A DNA stretch of 64,000 nucleotides from Linepithema humile. Lineage: Eukaryota; Arthropoda; Insecta; Hymenoptera; Formicidae. This document shows, piece by piece, positions 1-10,587 of this stretch. The notes under the pieces were generated by a model, which was given only the letters and a program-made list of their open reading frames with translations, searched no databases and was not told the DNA's origin. The translations under genes and the position numbers were made by a program. Where the stretch lies: positions 12,577,501 to 12,641,500 of the forward strand of contig NC_090134.1 in the NCBI RefSeq assembly GCF_040581485.1, read 5' to 3'. Positions within the stretch are counted from its first letter, which is position 1, and every line of letters begins with the position of its first letter.

Positions 1-2380
1 ACGCCTCCTTATCAATCTGTGCATACTTCTGCTGTGTTCGGGACAAGGATTGCGAAGCATACTGGATTACTCGCTCTGATCCATCTGGATACTTTTGCGA
101 AAGGACCGCTCCTACGCCGTACATGCTTGCATCACAAGCCACGATCGTTGGATGTTTTGGATTGTAATGAGCCAAAACTTTATTACTCGTAAACTCTCTT
201 TTCGCCGCTAAGAAAGCCGCTTCGCACTCCCGTGTCCATTTGAAACTCACAGCTTTTCCGCTTTCTTTTTGTAACAACGTATGTAATGGCGTAAGTATTT
301 TACTTAAATTTTGAATGAACCGTCCGTAATAATTAATTAATCCTAAAAACGCACGTAATTCAGAAATGTTTTTCGGGCGTGGCATTTTTTCAATGGCCTC
401 CATTTTTCTTTTCTCTTTATGAATACCGTTTTTATCAATGTAATAGCCGCAATAATGTATACCTTCTTTCAAAAATTCGCTTTTCTCCTTATTAATTTGT
501 ATATTAGATTTCGCTAAACGTGTTAGTACTTCCCTAAGTCGTTCCAGATGCACTTGGTCGTTCGGACCTGTAATTTTGATATCGTCTAAGAAAACAGAAA
601 CGCCTGGGATACCTTTCAGTACAGTTTCTATTTCTCTCTGCCAGATTGCTGGCGCCGACGCGATCCCGTATAATAGACGTGTACATTTGTATAATCCCCG
701 GTGTGTATTGAGGGTTAATAACTCTCTATCCGCGGGATGAATTTCCATTTGTAAATAGGCCTGCTTAAGATCTATTTTTGAAAACTTTTGACCTCCTGAT
801 AAGGTACTAAAAAGTTCGTCCACTGTAGGTAACGGATATTCGTCTACTAGTAATTGTTTGTTTACTGTTACGCTAAAATCTCCGCAGAGCCTTACCGAAT
901 TATCTTTCTTTAAAACGGGCACGACCGGCGTCGCCCATTCTGCCGCGCTCGTTTCTTGTAAGATTCCTTCTTTGACGAGTCTGTCTATCTCCCGATCTAC
1001 TAACGGTATTATTTTGAATGGTACTTTCCTTGCTTTTAGAAAAACTGGTTTCGCGTTCTCTTTTAGAATAAGCCGCGCTTGTATTTGCTTGATTTTTGTA
1101 CTTGAAGGATCCAAATCATTTTCGTAATCGCGTAAAATTTTATGTAATTCAATTTCTGTATTTGAGTTTAACGTAAAAACTGTACTGGTCAATTGTACGC
1201 CTAACTGACGAATCCACTCCCGCCCCATGAGTGGTTCTCTATCCATGACTGTAATGTACATATTTAATGACTTAGTAATCCCTTTGTAACGTACTTGTAC
1301 TTTTACGTAACCGATAACCGTAATTGTTGTTTTGCAAAATGTAAATAATTTTAAATCTGTATTCTCTATTTGTGCATCTGGAAACCAACGCTTAAGAAAA
1401 TATTTACTAACAATTGTAACAGCCGCTCCGCTGTCTATTTCGAAACGCACATCTTTCCCGTTAATCTCGACGGAAACAAAATACCTATCTCTATGCTTGA
1501 TATGTTCCGTATTCATCCATAAAATGTCGCTTAACTGATGCGCCGTTGCTTTATTCCTTCTCATGCATACCTTTGCTAAATGACCTTTAATGCCGCAGTT
1601 TGAACATACGATTTCTCTATTCAATGTACATTTTGAAGCTAAATGCTTACCTCCGCATCTATAACATGTAACGTTATTTGTACCGTCTGTATTGTTATGG
1701 TTTGGAACGTCCTGTATGGCACGCTTTGTTTTCTGGTATGCCGCTGGTCTATTTACTGCCGGCTTCTTATGCTGTGACCGTTTGTCCTTCTTCCCTCTTG
1801 CCGCTTCTTTCTGGCCCACGTAGTCCACGGATGATACCCCCGCTGCCTGAATTTGGTTTACGTCTTTCTCTGTCAATTCCATTGAAAGAGCAATTTCGAC
1901 CGCCTTATCGAAGGTCAAATCCTTTGTTTCCAATAGCCTCGCTTGGGTACGTCGGCTTGTAAGCCCGAAAACGAATTGATTCCGTAGCGCCGTTTTTAAA
2001 TAGTTTCCAAAATTACAGTTTATGCTCATCTTATGTAAAGCCGCCACGTACTGGTGTATGCTCTCCCCGTCGGACTGCTTCCTCTGGTGGAAACGATAAT
2101 TTTCCGCTATTTCAAGCGGTGCAGGGGCGTAGAAATCCTCCAAATGTAATGCAACTGTATTGTACGTCTGCGTGTACGGGTCGAGAGGTGCTAACTTGTC
2201 GCACAGTATATCGAAAGATTTACTTCCGATGAAATGTAGTAGGTACGCCACTTTCTGCGGTTCAGGAATTTTGAACACTGTAACGGCACCCTCGAAACGT
2301 TTTAGCCAACGCTTCCAATTTGTAACGGCAGGATCGAAAGCTTCTATTGCGAAACTTCCATGTACGATTGCCTCAGCCAT
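1..2380 (-). CDS. Ty3/gypsy-type Gag-Pol polyprotein, open, C-terminal part outside window
   Basis: One minus-strand reading frame stays open from the ATG at 2380 to the window edge, about 793 residues. In order: a Gag-like helical region; two CX2CX4HX4C zinc knuckles near residues 238 and 258 (1670-1570); an aspartic protease with DSGA near residue 317; a reverse transcriptase with FLDD near residue 594; and the start of RNase H, with the catalytic Asp in VACDAS, near the edge. Gag and Pol are fused without a frameshift. Integrase would lie beyond position 1. The frame is also open upstream of the ATG to 2542, and a possible minus-strand splice acceptor (ATCAG) sits just upstream of 2515, so the N-terminus is uncertain. 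The lack of stops over 2.4 kb suggests a recent, possibly active copy. An envelope gene on the opposite strand begins 383 bases away. Family assignment is firm, clade is not. Confidence 0.9.
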   Translation of the reverse strand, partial: MAEAIVHGSFAIEAFDPAVTNWKRWLKRFEGAVTVFKIPEPQKVAYLLHFIGSKSFDILCDKLAPLDPYTQTYNTVALHLEDFYAPAPLEIAENYRFHQRKQSDGESIHQYVAALHKMSINCNFGNYLKTALRNQFVFGLTSRRTQARLLETKDLTFDKAVEIALSMELTEKDVNQIQAAGVSSVDYVGQKEAARGKKDKRSQHKKPAVNRPAAYQKTKRAIQDVPNHNNTDGTNNVTCYRCGGKHLASKCTLNREIVCSNCGIKGHLAKVCMRRNKATAHQLSDILWMNTEHIKHRDRYFVSVEINGKDVRFEIDSGAAVTIVSKYFLKRWFPDAQIENTDLKLFTFCKTTITVIGYVKVQVRYKGITKSLNMYITVMDREPLMGREWIRQLGVQLTSTVFTLNSNTEIELHKILRDYENDLDPSSTKIKQIQARLILKENAKPVFLKARKVPFKIIPLVDREIDRLVKEGILQETSAAEWATPVVPVLKKDNSVRLCGDFSVTVNKQLLVDEYPLPTVDELFSTLSGGQKFSKIDLKQAYLQMEIHPADRELLTLNTHRGLYKCTRLLYGIASAPAIWQREIETVLKGIPGVSVFLDDIKITGPNDQVHLERLREVLTRLAKSNIQINKEKSEFLKEGIHYCGYYIDKNGIHKEKRKMEAIEKMPRPKNISELRAFLGLINYYGRFIQNLSKILTPLHTLLQKESGKAVSFKWTRECEAAFLAAKREFTSNKVLAHYNPKHPTIVACDASMYGVGAVLSQKYPDGSERVIQYASQSLSRTQQKYAQIDKEA

Positions 2381-2762
2381 GGCAGAATCCGGAGTTCTTC
2401 TTTGCAAAAATTTGTACTTTTCTCTTAAACTTTTGTGCGGTATCCCATCCTCGTCGCCAAACTGTCGTATCCCCGCAGAGGAAAAAGGTTCGATGAGTAA
2501 TTTATCTGCCACGCACTGATTAAGTCTTCGCAATCGTTTTATTCACTACCCTTCGTATACATGTGTTCCTTACGCTGTCCGGAGAGGAAGAGAGCCCGGA
2601 TCTGCCGATACGCGTGTATGTCTCGCACGTTATCACCCCAGCGCCATCCTACCTGCTCTCCTGTCCTAATCGCGCTATCATGCTTACGCGCCTAATTCAA
2701 AAGGACGTGTAACTATGTAACAGTATGGTACTTACGAAATCGGGAATACTCGAATAACAGGA
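2381..2762. other. Junction between minus-strand gag-pol and plus-strand envelope ORF
   Basis: This short stretch separates two retroelement genes that point away from each other. It is too short for the 2.3 kb LTR seen downstream of the envelope gene. On the plus strand it ends with a plausible splice acceptor (AATAACAG, ending at 2760) just before the envelope frame. On the minus strand a GTAAGT donor-like site lies near 2735. I see no clear LTR end or primer-binding site. Confidence 0.5.
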
Positions 2763-4331
2763 TTGAAATCCAATCAAACTGCAACACGACCGGTAACACT
2801 GGCCGGACACGTGAACAATGATGGCACCTGTTCCGGAACAACGTATAGCGATCCATTTGGCACATGGGAAAAAGCCGTGGTACTCGCAACCATAAAAATT
2901 ACACTACAGGATTATATAGCTGACGTGAAGATAAACACGAACCGAGTCCAACTGAGGTCTGGAGTGACCTGCGCGTTGAGCGCAACACATTGCACTGACA
3001 TCGAGGGTGGGGATACCTACTGGGCATCCATGCCCACGGATACCTGCAGGTTCGGCACTTATGGAGTATTATATGAAGGATATGCACACAGAATAATAGA
3101 CGTCGTCAACAAACAACAGCAAATTGTTTATTCCATGACTACAGAAGACACAGTTTTTGCATTGGCAAGCAGAGACTCCTATTCGACTTGTGGATACACT
3201 CTTTTCCACACGGAACATCCAAAATTAGTAATTTTCGAAACTTCACCAGGCGTAGCAATTTTTAAAAAAGAATCACGCATAGCTAATTTGGACATCTTCA
3301 CCTATATGAACTCTAAATTTGTATATGTAGAGAAACATGTGCGGACTCAATTTAGTGAACTATACAAGAATATTTTACTGCAACAATGTCAGCTCGAACA
3401 AAAAATATTACACAATTCATTAGCCATAGCCACCCAATCGCCGGATGTCTTCGCTTATCACTTCATGAAGGGACCAGGATACATGGCCTTACTAGCTGGC
3501 GAAGTAATACACATAGTAAAATGTGTGCCTGTCGAAGTAAGAGTAGCACACACCGAAGAATGCTATGATCAATTGCCTGTGACGCGAGAAAACAGAACAC
3601 AATTTTTAACACCGCAAACCCATATACTGTTACGACAAGGAACGCAGATTACGTGCAATTTATTCGCACCACCCATGTATCTTCTGGGAGATGCATGGTA
3701 TAGACTCACTCCTAAACCAATACATACAGTACCGCCGATGACCATGAAACCGATGACAACACCGAGCTGGAAATACATTAGCCCCGGATCACTTGCTACC
3801 AGCGGCATATATACTGAAAGAGATTTAAGCGATCTCAGGGATCATATTATGTTTCCTGCTGAGAGACCCGCAATGTTAAACACCTTGGCCAGAGGAATGA
3901 TGGGCCACTCTACGATTATGCACGATGGAGGATCTTTTGCAAACTTCCTAGATGAGGCATCAGTTGAAAAAATAGCTATCTCGGCATGGCAGAAATTTTG
4001 GAATCGATTCCTAATTTTCGGCAATATAAGCGCTGGATTTTTAGGAATTTACTTGGCAGTAAGAGCAGTAAAACTAATACTGGATACCATTGTGCATGGC
4101 TATGCTCTACACACAGTATACGGATGGTCCATATATTTGCTTGGAGCCATCTGGGACTCGTTAACTCAGCTCCTATTACACTTAAAACTGAAAAAACCAC
4201 GCGATGAAAACCGAGAAGCTACACAACCACCCGCAGAACGAAACCAGATAGAAGACTCTTCACAGAGGGGAACCTACCCCCTACTACCTGCAAAGGACGC
4301 ATCCACTTATACATTCGCACTGAAGGATTGA
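2763..4331 (+). CDS. Envelope glycoprotein of a retrovirus-like element, chuvirus-type
   Basis: The frame of 522 residues has no ATG at its expected start: it is open from just after a stop at 2718-2720, and the first in-frame ATG lies well inside. A splice acceptor at 2760 suggests that an upstream exon supplies the start and signal peptide, or the 5' end is lost. The N-terminal ectodomain is rich in Cys and in Gly/Thr turns (GHVNNDGTCSG, THCTDIEGGDT, YGVLYEGYA). The middle has CYDQLPV and then WYRLTPKP. A conserved WKYISPGSLATSGIY...LRDHIMFP block precedes two hydrophobic segments near residues 418-440 and 452-474 and a polar tail of about 45 residues. This motif order resembles class III-like glycoproteins of chuviruses (Jingchuvirales), which are known to be captured by insect LTR elements. 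It would mediate entry and membrane fusion. The ORF has no internal stop. Similarity was judged by eye. Confidence 0.72.
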   Translation: MKSNQTATRPVTLAGHVNNDGTCSGTTYSDPFGTWEKAVVLATIKITLQDYIADVKINTNRVQLRSGVTCALSATHCTDIEGGDTYWASMPTDTCRFGTYGVLYEGYAHRIIDVVNKQQQIVYSMTTEDTVFALASRDSYSTCGYTLFHTEHPKLVIFETSPGVAIFKKESRIANLDIFTYMNSKFVYVEKHVRTQFSELYKNILLQQCQLEQKILHNSLAIATQSPDVFAYHFMKGPGYMALLAGEVIHIVKCVPVEVRVAHTEECYDQLPVTRENRTQFLTPQTHILLRQGTQITCNLFAPPMYLLGDAWYRLTPKPIHTVPPMTMKPMTTPSWKYISPGSLATSGIYTERDLSDLRDHIMFPAERPAMLNTLARGMMGHSTIMHDGGSFANFLDEASVEKIAISAWQKFWNRFLIFGNISAGFLGIYLAVRAVKLILDTIVHGYALHTVYGWSIYLLGAIWDSLTQLLLHLKLKKPRDENREATQPPAERNQIEDSSQRGTYPLLPAKDASTYTFALKD

Positions 4332-4352
4332 CCGCTTGATTTCTCTTTCCCT

Positions 4353-4432
4353 TAAAGAAAAAAAAATAATAAAAAAAAAAAAAAAAGGGGGGGAGACGGA
4401 AAGAAAGACAGGAAGAAAAGAAGAGAAATACA
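4353..4432 (+). promoter_or_regulatory. Long polypurine tract between envelope and Tudor genes
   Basis: Apart from an AATAAT break, the plus strand is purine only for about 80 bases: an A-run, then GGGGGGGAGACGG, then AGGAAGAAAAGAAGAG. It lies just after the envelope stop. It could be an internal (central) polypurine tract that primes plus-strand DNA, a relic 3' polypurine tract from before the Tudor gene was added, or simple low-complexity DNA. Confidence 0.35.
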
Positions 4433-4595
4433 TAAACAACAGTTTCCCTATCAACTTTACACAAGCGCCAACTTTGATTTTACGCATTTTATTGTTTTAT
4501 CTATTTTAATCTGTTTCGCTCCTTATCATGAGGTCTCGCAGTTGCGACTCGAAATTCGCACCTAACCCCAACACCACCTTTTTGTTTATAGAAAC

Positions 4596-5231
4596 ATGGA
4601 GATCGAACACCTCGATACTCAAAAACTGAGCCGCTCGCCGTTTGCTGTTAAAATAGTAAGGGTGTTTTCGCCTATGCTAATTTGGATTCACTTGGAAAAT
4701 AGTAAAGAATCCTTCCAAAAAATGATGGAGGACTTCAACCAGCGGATGAACAAACGCCGATTTTTCCACTCGAATACAAAACTAGGTGACATTGTTGCTC
4801 TTGAAACAAAAGGAGGATGGCAACGCGGCATCGTTACGAAGATGAACGGAGATGAGACAGTGCAGATAGGCCTCCGAGACTGGGGCGTGTATATTCGCCA
4901 TGCAACAGCTGAACTCTACCATCTCGAGGAGAGGTTCAGAGAACATTACTGGCAAGCTGTGCCATGTAGCTTAGCCTACACAGCCCCCGCCACTACAGGA
5001 CCCACATGGTCTCGTAGGGCCATAAATGTCACTCGAAGCATCGCAGAACAGCAAACCGGAATTATGCAGATAATCAAACCAATTCGGGACGAAGGTGCAC
5101 TCATCAAATTAGATATCAAGAATGAAACTAACAACGTTTACCACAACCTCAGAGACTTATTAATAGAATTAGGAGTTGCGCAAGAAATAGCGAATATAGC
5201 CACACACACCGTACCATCCGCGTTGAGTTAA
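4596..5231 (+). CDS. Extended Tudor-domain protein, accessory gene of the envelope-bearing element
   Basis: 211 residues with an intact ATG. A strong acceptor (pyrimidine run then TTTATAG, ending at 4591) sits 5 bases before it, so it is probably made from its own spliced mRNA. Residues about 15-125 follow the Tudor pattern: VKIVRVFSP then a WIHL strand, a helix with FQKMMEDF, GDIVALE, GGWQRG, VQIGLRDWGVY, then AELYHLEERF and the helix ending AVPCSLAY. This matches the five-stranded barrel with its linker helix (compare W-x-R-A and D-Y-G in family members). The remainder (TWSRRAI ... ALIKLDI ... LRDLLIELGVAQEIA) matches the SN-like half of an extended Tudor domain. Such domains bind symmetrically dimethylated arginines on Piwi-family proteins in germ granules. 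The usual Asn of the cage motif is not evident after DWG, so ligand binding is uncertain. No signal peptide or membrane segment is seen. Fold assignment is fairly sure; the role in the element is inference. Confidence 0.78.
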   Translation: MEIEHLDTQKLSRSPFAVKIVRVFSPMLIWIHLENSKESFQKMMEDFNQRMNKRRFFHSNTKLGDIVALETKGGWQRGIVTKMNGDETVQIGLRDWGVYIRHATAELYHLEERFREHYWQAVPCSLAYTAPATTGPTWSRRAINVTRSIAEQQTGIMQIIKPIRDEGALIKLDIKNETNNVYHNLRDLLIELGVAQEIANIATHTVPSALS

Positions 5232-5234
5232 AAC

Positions 5235-6815
5235 GCATAAGAATATACACATAATTAGTGCTATAATCACAAATAATAACTAATAAAAATAACAAAAAAA
5301 TATACATATGTATATATATATAATATGTTTGTTATTAGGCAAAAGAAAAGTTTTTTATAAAAAAAAAAAAGGGAAAAAAAAAATTTATATAACTCACTTT
5401 TATAAAAAATTATCTTTAAATTATCTTCTATAAGAAAGAAAATACATAAATATATATACATATATATATTCAATAGTATAAGTAATAACCATAATATTAT
5501 ACACACACATACATACATATATATATATATATATACACATATATACACGTTTAAAATAATGTTAAGAAATATCTATATATACATATATCTCTATATATCA
5601 AACATATATATAGTACAAAAAAAAAAAGAAAGAAAAAAAAAGAAGGTTTTACTATCTACCTCAATAAATAATCAAACATATATAATCTTATATACATATA
5701 TACATATATATAGATACATACTTCTAAAAGCATATATATATATATATCTAAGTAAATAAGCAAAATAATTAACTTAGACGTAGGCTTAACTTCTAGTAAA
5801 TATTCTACTTAATACATACACAAATAAATAATATCGTATACTTAAGGGATTTTCATATATCCGTAATCCTCTCATAAGTAAATCTTAGATAAAGTGGAAT
5901 CCTTTTCATTAACAATTTGCTATAGGGAGAATTACTTGATGATCAGTCACAGTATAGAATGTCAGAGTACCAACTTTTACAAATACAAAAAAGAGAGAGA
6001 AAGAAGAAGAAATATCTATACATACATCGAGGAGTAATGTGCCACTAATCCATTTGACGCTACACTGAAAGATCACCCTGGAGTCTGCTCGCTGCTCACG
6101 GAACTTAATGTACGACTGCCCTGATTGGGAAAATACGTTAATTGTGGTAGACTACCACAATTCCCGTCACCAGTGTTGTCATAATCCGGTGACTAAGGAC
6201 AAACCTGAGTACGCACCTACCACATCACCCTACCTGATCCATGAGATCAACCCATGTGAAGGTTGCGGAAACTTTATTAATAACAATGAAGATAAGAAGA
6301 CTGTACAGAGAAGTTCCTGTGTGAAGATGAAAGCCGAGCTGGGGCCAAGGGATGGAGAAGATAAGTGACTATCCAGAAAAGCAATAAAAGGGAACATGTG
6401 GTTGGACTGACCTGCGGGCCTTCGTACGTGACATTTTGGGACACGATTATCACGTAAATAAAACTCCATCTTTTCTTTTCTATACTCATTTTACCATGTT
6501 CTATCAAACATTTAAAGGGATTCCACGGAAGAAGGCTTCACCAAATCCTTTATAGTAGATTTTTATTATTAGAAATAAAGTCGAAAGAAAAATATATATA
6601 TATATAGTATGTAAGCGACAGCAAAAAAAAAAAAAAAGAACGAAAGGAATAAGGAAGGGGTTTTGGAGGTCGCCTTTCCTTTCCTTCTCTTTAACAAACA
6701 AACAGTGTAAGAACGATTCGGCATCTTAAATGGGAATGTTAACCGAAAAAAAAAAAAGGGGAAAAGAATCTATCTTTAATTTAATTGCAAATGTTGCATA
6801 CCCCCAACATTTGTC
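5235..6815 (+). other. AT-rich 3' region of the envelope-bearing element
   Basis: About 1.6 kb with runs of A, (TA) stretches and no recognised gene. It ends in a polypurine tract followed by an LTR, so it is read as the 3' untranslated part of the element. An 86-codon frame at 6108-6368 (Cys pairs CCH and CEGC) is open but unrecognised and may be chance. A near-perfect palindrome (AATTGTGGTAG, one base, then its complement) lies at 6140-6162. Confidence 0.4.
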
Positions 6816-6827
6816 TAAGGTGGGGGG
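6816..6827 (+). promoter_or_regulatory. Polypurine tract next to 3' LTR
   Basis: The bases TAAGGTGGGGGG directly precede the LTR start TGTTACG. This is the expected position and composition for the plus-strand primer of an LTR element. It fixes the polarity: the internal region lies to the left, on the plus strand, which ties the LTR to the envelope and Tudor genes. Confidence 0.6.
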
Positions 6828-7764
6828 TGTTACGTCCTGATCAGACTTCACGATTCTTTTCTTTTTATTAAATACCAGACCTAGTAAACACGGGACCAAC
6901 AAAAAACTTTTAAAGAATATTATAACGCCAGAGCTGTTTTTCTCACGAGACACCATGAGCTCGAACTTTCTCACAGAGAAAAATAGCAAGGGGGATAGAT
7001 ATTTGAAAATACCTTGGTCGGTCAGCGTGCCTATCGTCGTCAGAAAAATCATAAAAGTCAAAACTTGCGGTAACCGGAGTCTTTAGTCGACTCCAGATGT
7101 TTAAAGTAAGAAATAAAAACTGGCACTAGCTAGCCATATACTTGGATTCTGCCTACGGGAACCCTAATAGATAGGATTTTACCGAGTGACGATCGGGTAA
7201 TGACCACAGTCGCACGCCTAGAAGGCATGACACCTGATACGGTGCACGTGTTCAGTAGGTCTGGGAAACCGAGATGCATTAATCGCACTCTCCACGCGAC
7301 CCCAGGGCCACGCGACAGTCGTAAACTGTCAAATTTATTAGATCAGTGACCCAAGGCCTCGCGAACTCATATACCGATTCTCAACCCTCCAATCCGAAAG
7401 CCGGGAATCGGGGCAAGCACCTCTATAGACCACCCTTCATTCCGTCGTACGGTCTAAAGACTACGCCCACCTAGATCTTACACTGAGATGCACCCCACCT
7501 ATACTAATTAACACCAACCGGGTTACGCCACCTCAAAAACCTACCCCCATCGCATATGGACCCGAAACGACGCTATTCCTTATTCGTTAGGGCCCCTTTC
7601 TTCCTACCCCCATTCCAAGTAACTTAATTACCTAAACCTAATCCTATTAGTTAAAAATGACGCCATCCTCCCCCACATTAAAAATCTTCTCACAAGACTA
7701 ATTCCTATTCGATCCCCGCTTCAAAAACCTAAGATTTTCCAAATGGATCCACCCCAAGGAAAGG

Positions 7765-7805
7765 GTATAAAAACCCGTGTTTTGGTGGCTCCAAGCGCGA
7801 TTATA
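7765..7805 (+). promoter_or_regulatory. LTR core promoter
   Basis: GGGTATAAAAACCC, followed about 40 bases later by a TTAGTCACTCAGTT initiator-like segment. The solo copy keeps the same box near 25860. Transcription would run rightward and start near 7800-7820, defining R and U5. Confidence 0.5.
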
Positions 7806-8130
7806 CCCAATTAGTCACTCAGTTATCAACCAAGTTTTGCCAAGTCCTTAAGACAGTTTTCCGAGTAGTTCTGGCCGCGAAATAAAAAAGGTCGATACTT
7901 TGTCACGACCAAGTAGAGGGTTCATCACCCTGACGACACCATCCAGCAGCAGGGTGCCCACACGTTGACAAAAGGGTCCGACGCCTACACACCATCCCTC
8001 AACGGGGCGCCTGCTCAAAACCACCGTACACATTCAACTCAATCCGAAAGTATCCTGTAACGAGTAAGTTAGTTCATTTGTTTTATTTTTCCTCTCTTTA
8101 TTATTATTTTGTGCTCCGTCCCTATAAACT

Positions 8131-8730
8131 TTGTTGTGCTATTTATCAGTGAGAACTAAAAATTTGCCGCGACTCAACAATCGGCGGAATCGCTCGGACC
8201 TTTCGGCATTCGCTCTCTGCATAGCTATATTCCTCCCACCATACCTTAGATACGCGGCGAGGGTCACCGTAAGACCCGTTAGAGTTAGGCGACACACCCC
8301 ACGTAGTAACTCTCGTATAACCACACACACTCAAACCGACCCGCCTCCCGTATCACCATCGATTCCTCAGGAATCTCCTCAACAATCTCCTCAACAATCT
8401 CCTCAACAATCTCCTCAACAATCTCCTCAACAATCTCATCAACAATCTCCTCAACCCTTTCTTGACCTTTCACCACTTCCTACCCCCAGGTCCATCTCTC
8501 CGATCCTTGAAGAGCTCCTGGACTACAGACCCCCTTCGCCTGTCCGTTTCCACCCTCCTCCAGCAGAGGCTCAACTGGAGGAACTCCCACATAACGATCC
8601 GGAGTTTGACAACATATCCGTCAACTCCGAAGCCACCACCATTGAATACGTCGAGCCTCCTCCGCATCTTCCTAACCCTGAATTTACAGGGTTTGATTTC
8701 TTAAATCTAGTCCTTTCCCCTGAGGAATAA
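8131..8730 (+). CDS. Proline/glutamine-rich open frame inside the LTR, doubtful
   Basis: 199 codons are open but without a normal ATG. A possible acceptor (TTTATCAG at 8143-8150) follows the LTR splice donor, so it could be an exon. The product has an Arg-rich N-part, a (QQSP)n repeat from a CCTCAACAATCT tandem repeat, and a Pro/Glu-rich C-part ending FLNLVLSPEE. No domain is recognised. The solo LTR lacks this stretch, so it is either an insertion in one lineage or a deletion in the other. Confidence 0.25.
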   Translation: MLCYLSVRTKNLPRLNNRRNRSDLSAFALCIAIFLPPYLRYAARVTVRPVRVRRHTPRSNSRITTHTQTDPPPVSPSIPQESPQQSPQQSPQQSPQQSPQQSHQQSPQPFLDLSPLPTPRSISPILEELLDYRPPSPVRFHPPPAEAQLEELPHNDPEFDNISVNSEATTIEYVEPPPHLPNPEFTGFDFLNLVLSPEE

Positions 8731-9151
8731 TCCACATACACACACACACACACACACATTTGTAAAGAATACACAAAATAAAATTATTAGCACCTGCAAT
8801 TAAGAATTAAGTTTTGTATCCTAATTATAAATTCAATCAAATTAAAATGTTGTCTTTAATAAATTAAACTTTTGTTCTTTTTCATTTAACCACACCCTCC
8901 TCGTTCGTCACCCCCCTCACACCTTCCCTCTCAAATTGAGCACAAAGGTTCCGCCCCGGGTAATAGGGATTCAATTCCTTGACCCAAAAAGGGAACCACG
9001 AGCGGTTGACTTGTTGACGGAGTAAAAACGACTCTTCCAGTCGCTGACCCGTCGCAAGTCCTAAACGTGCCGCTCGGCTCGTGCGGTCAGGTCCGTTTAC
9101 GTCGATCGCCGAGCCCAACGAAAAAAATTCTACATCTATCAGGACGTAACA

Positions 9152-10326
<1,175 letters not shown>

Positions 10327-10493
10327 GCATCATTATATTTTATCTATATAATTTTTATTCTTCCTATTTCCCTACACAAAAATAAGCTTTTGTTTTATAG
10401 CATACATAAAATATGCAATAAGTTATTAATCTTTTCTATTTTACTTTTTATATTCATGCTAAATATAAACAAATAAAATGTAATTAATATAAT

Positions 10494-10584
10494 AAAATCT
10501 ACATATATTTTTTACATTGCTATAATTATGTCATAATTATTATTATTTTTATTGCAATGTCAGAAATATATGTAGATTTTATTA
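10494..10584. repeat. Short inverted repeat left of a solo LTR
   Basis: AAAATCTACATATATT and ACATTGC are matched in reverse complement by GCAATGT and AATATATGTAGATTTT about 40 bases later. A small hairpin, possibly a MITE remnant, into whose edge the adjacent LTR inserted. Confidence 0.5.
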
Positions 10585-10587
10585 CAT

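Larger units (their letters stand above)
6828..9151 (+). mobile_element. 3' LTR (2324 bp) of the envelope/Tudor element
   Basis: Starts TGTTACGTCCTGAT and ends ATCAGGACGTAACA, giving 14-bp terminal inverted repeats with TG...CA ends. The left side is a polypurine tract; the right side begins ATAT, the same 4 bases duplicated around the solo copy at 24921-26651. It contains a TATA box near 7768 (GGGTATAAAAACCC), a GTAAGT splice donor at 8061-8070 and AATAAA near 8776. It is about 590 bp longer than the solo copy; the extra stretch covers an open proline/glutamine-rich frame at 8131-8730. Confidence 0.75.

Noticed and set aside
5267..5759. Tyr/Ile/Phe-rich frames between the Tudor gene and the LTR
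   Set aside because: Low-complexity AT repeats; no start context or domain.
6726..7061. Minus-strand frame across the LTR start
   Set aside because: It crosses the polypurine tract and the LTR boundary, and a similar frame in the solo LTR has a different end; no motif.
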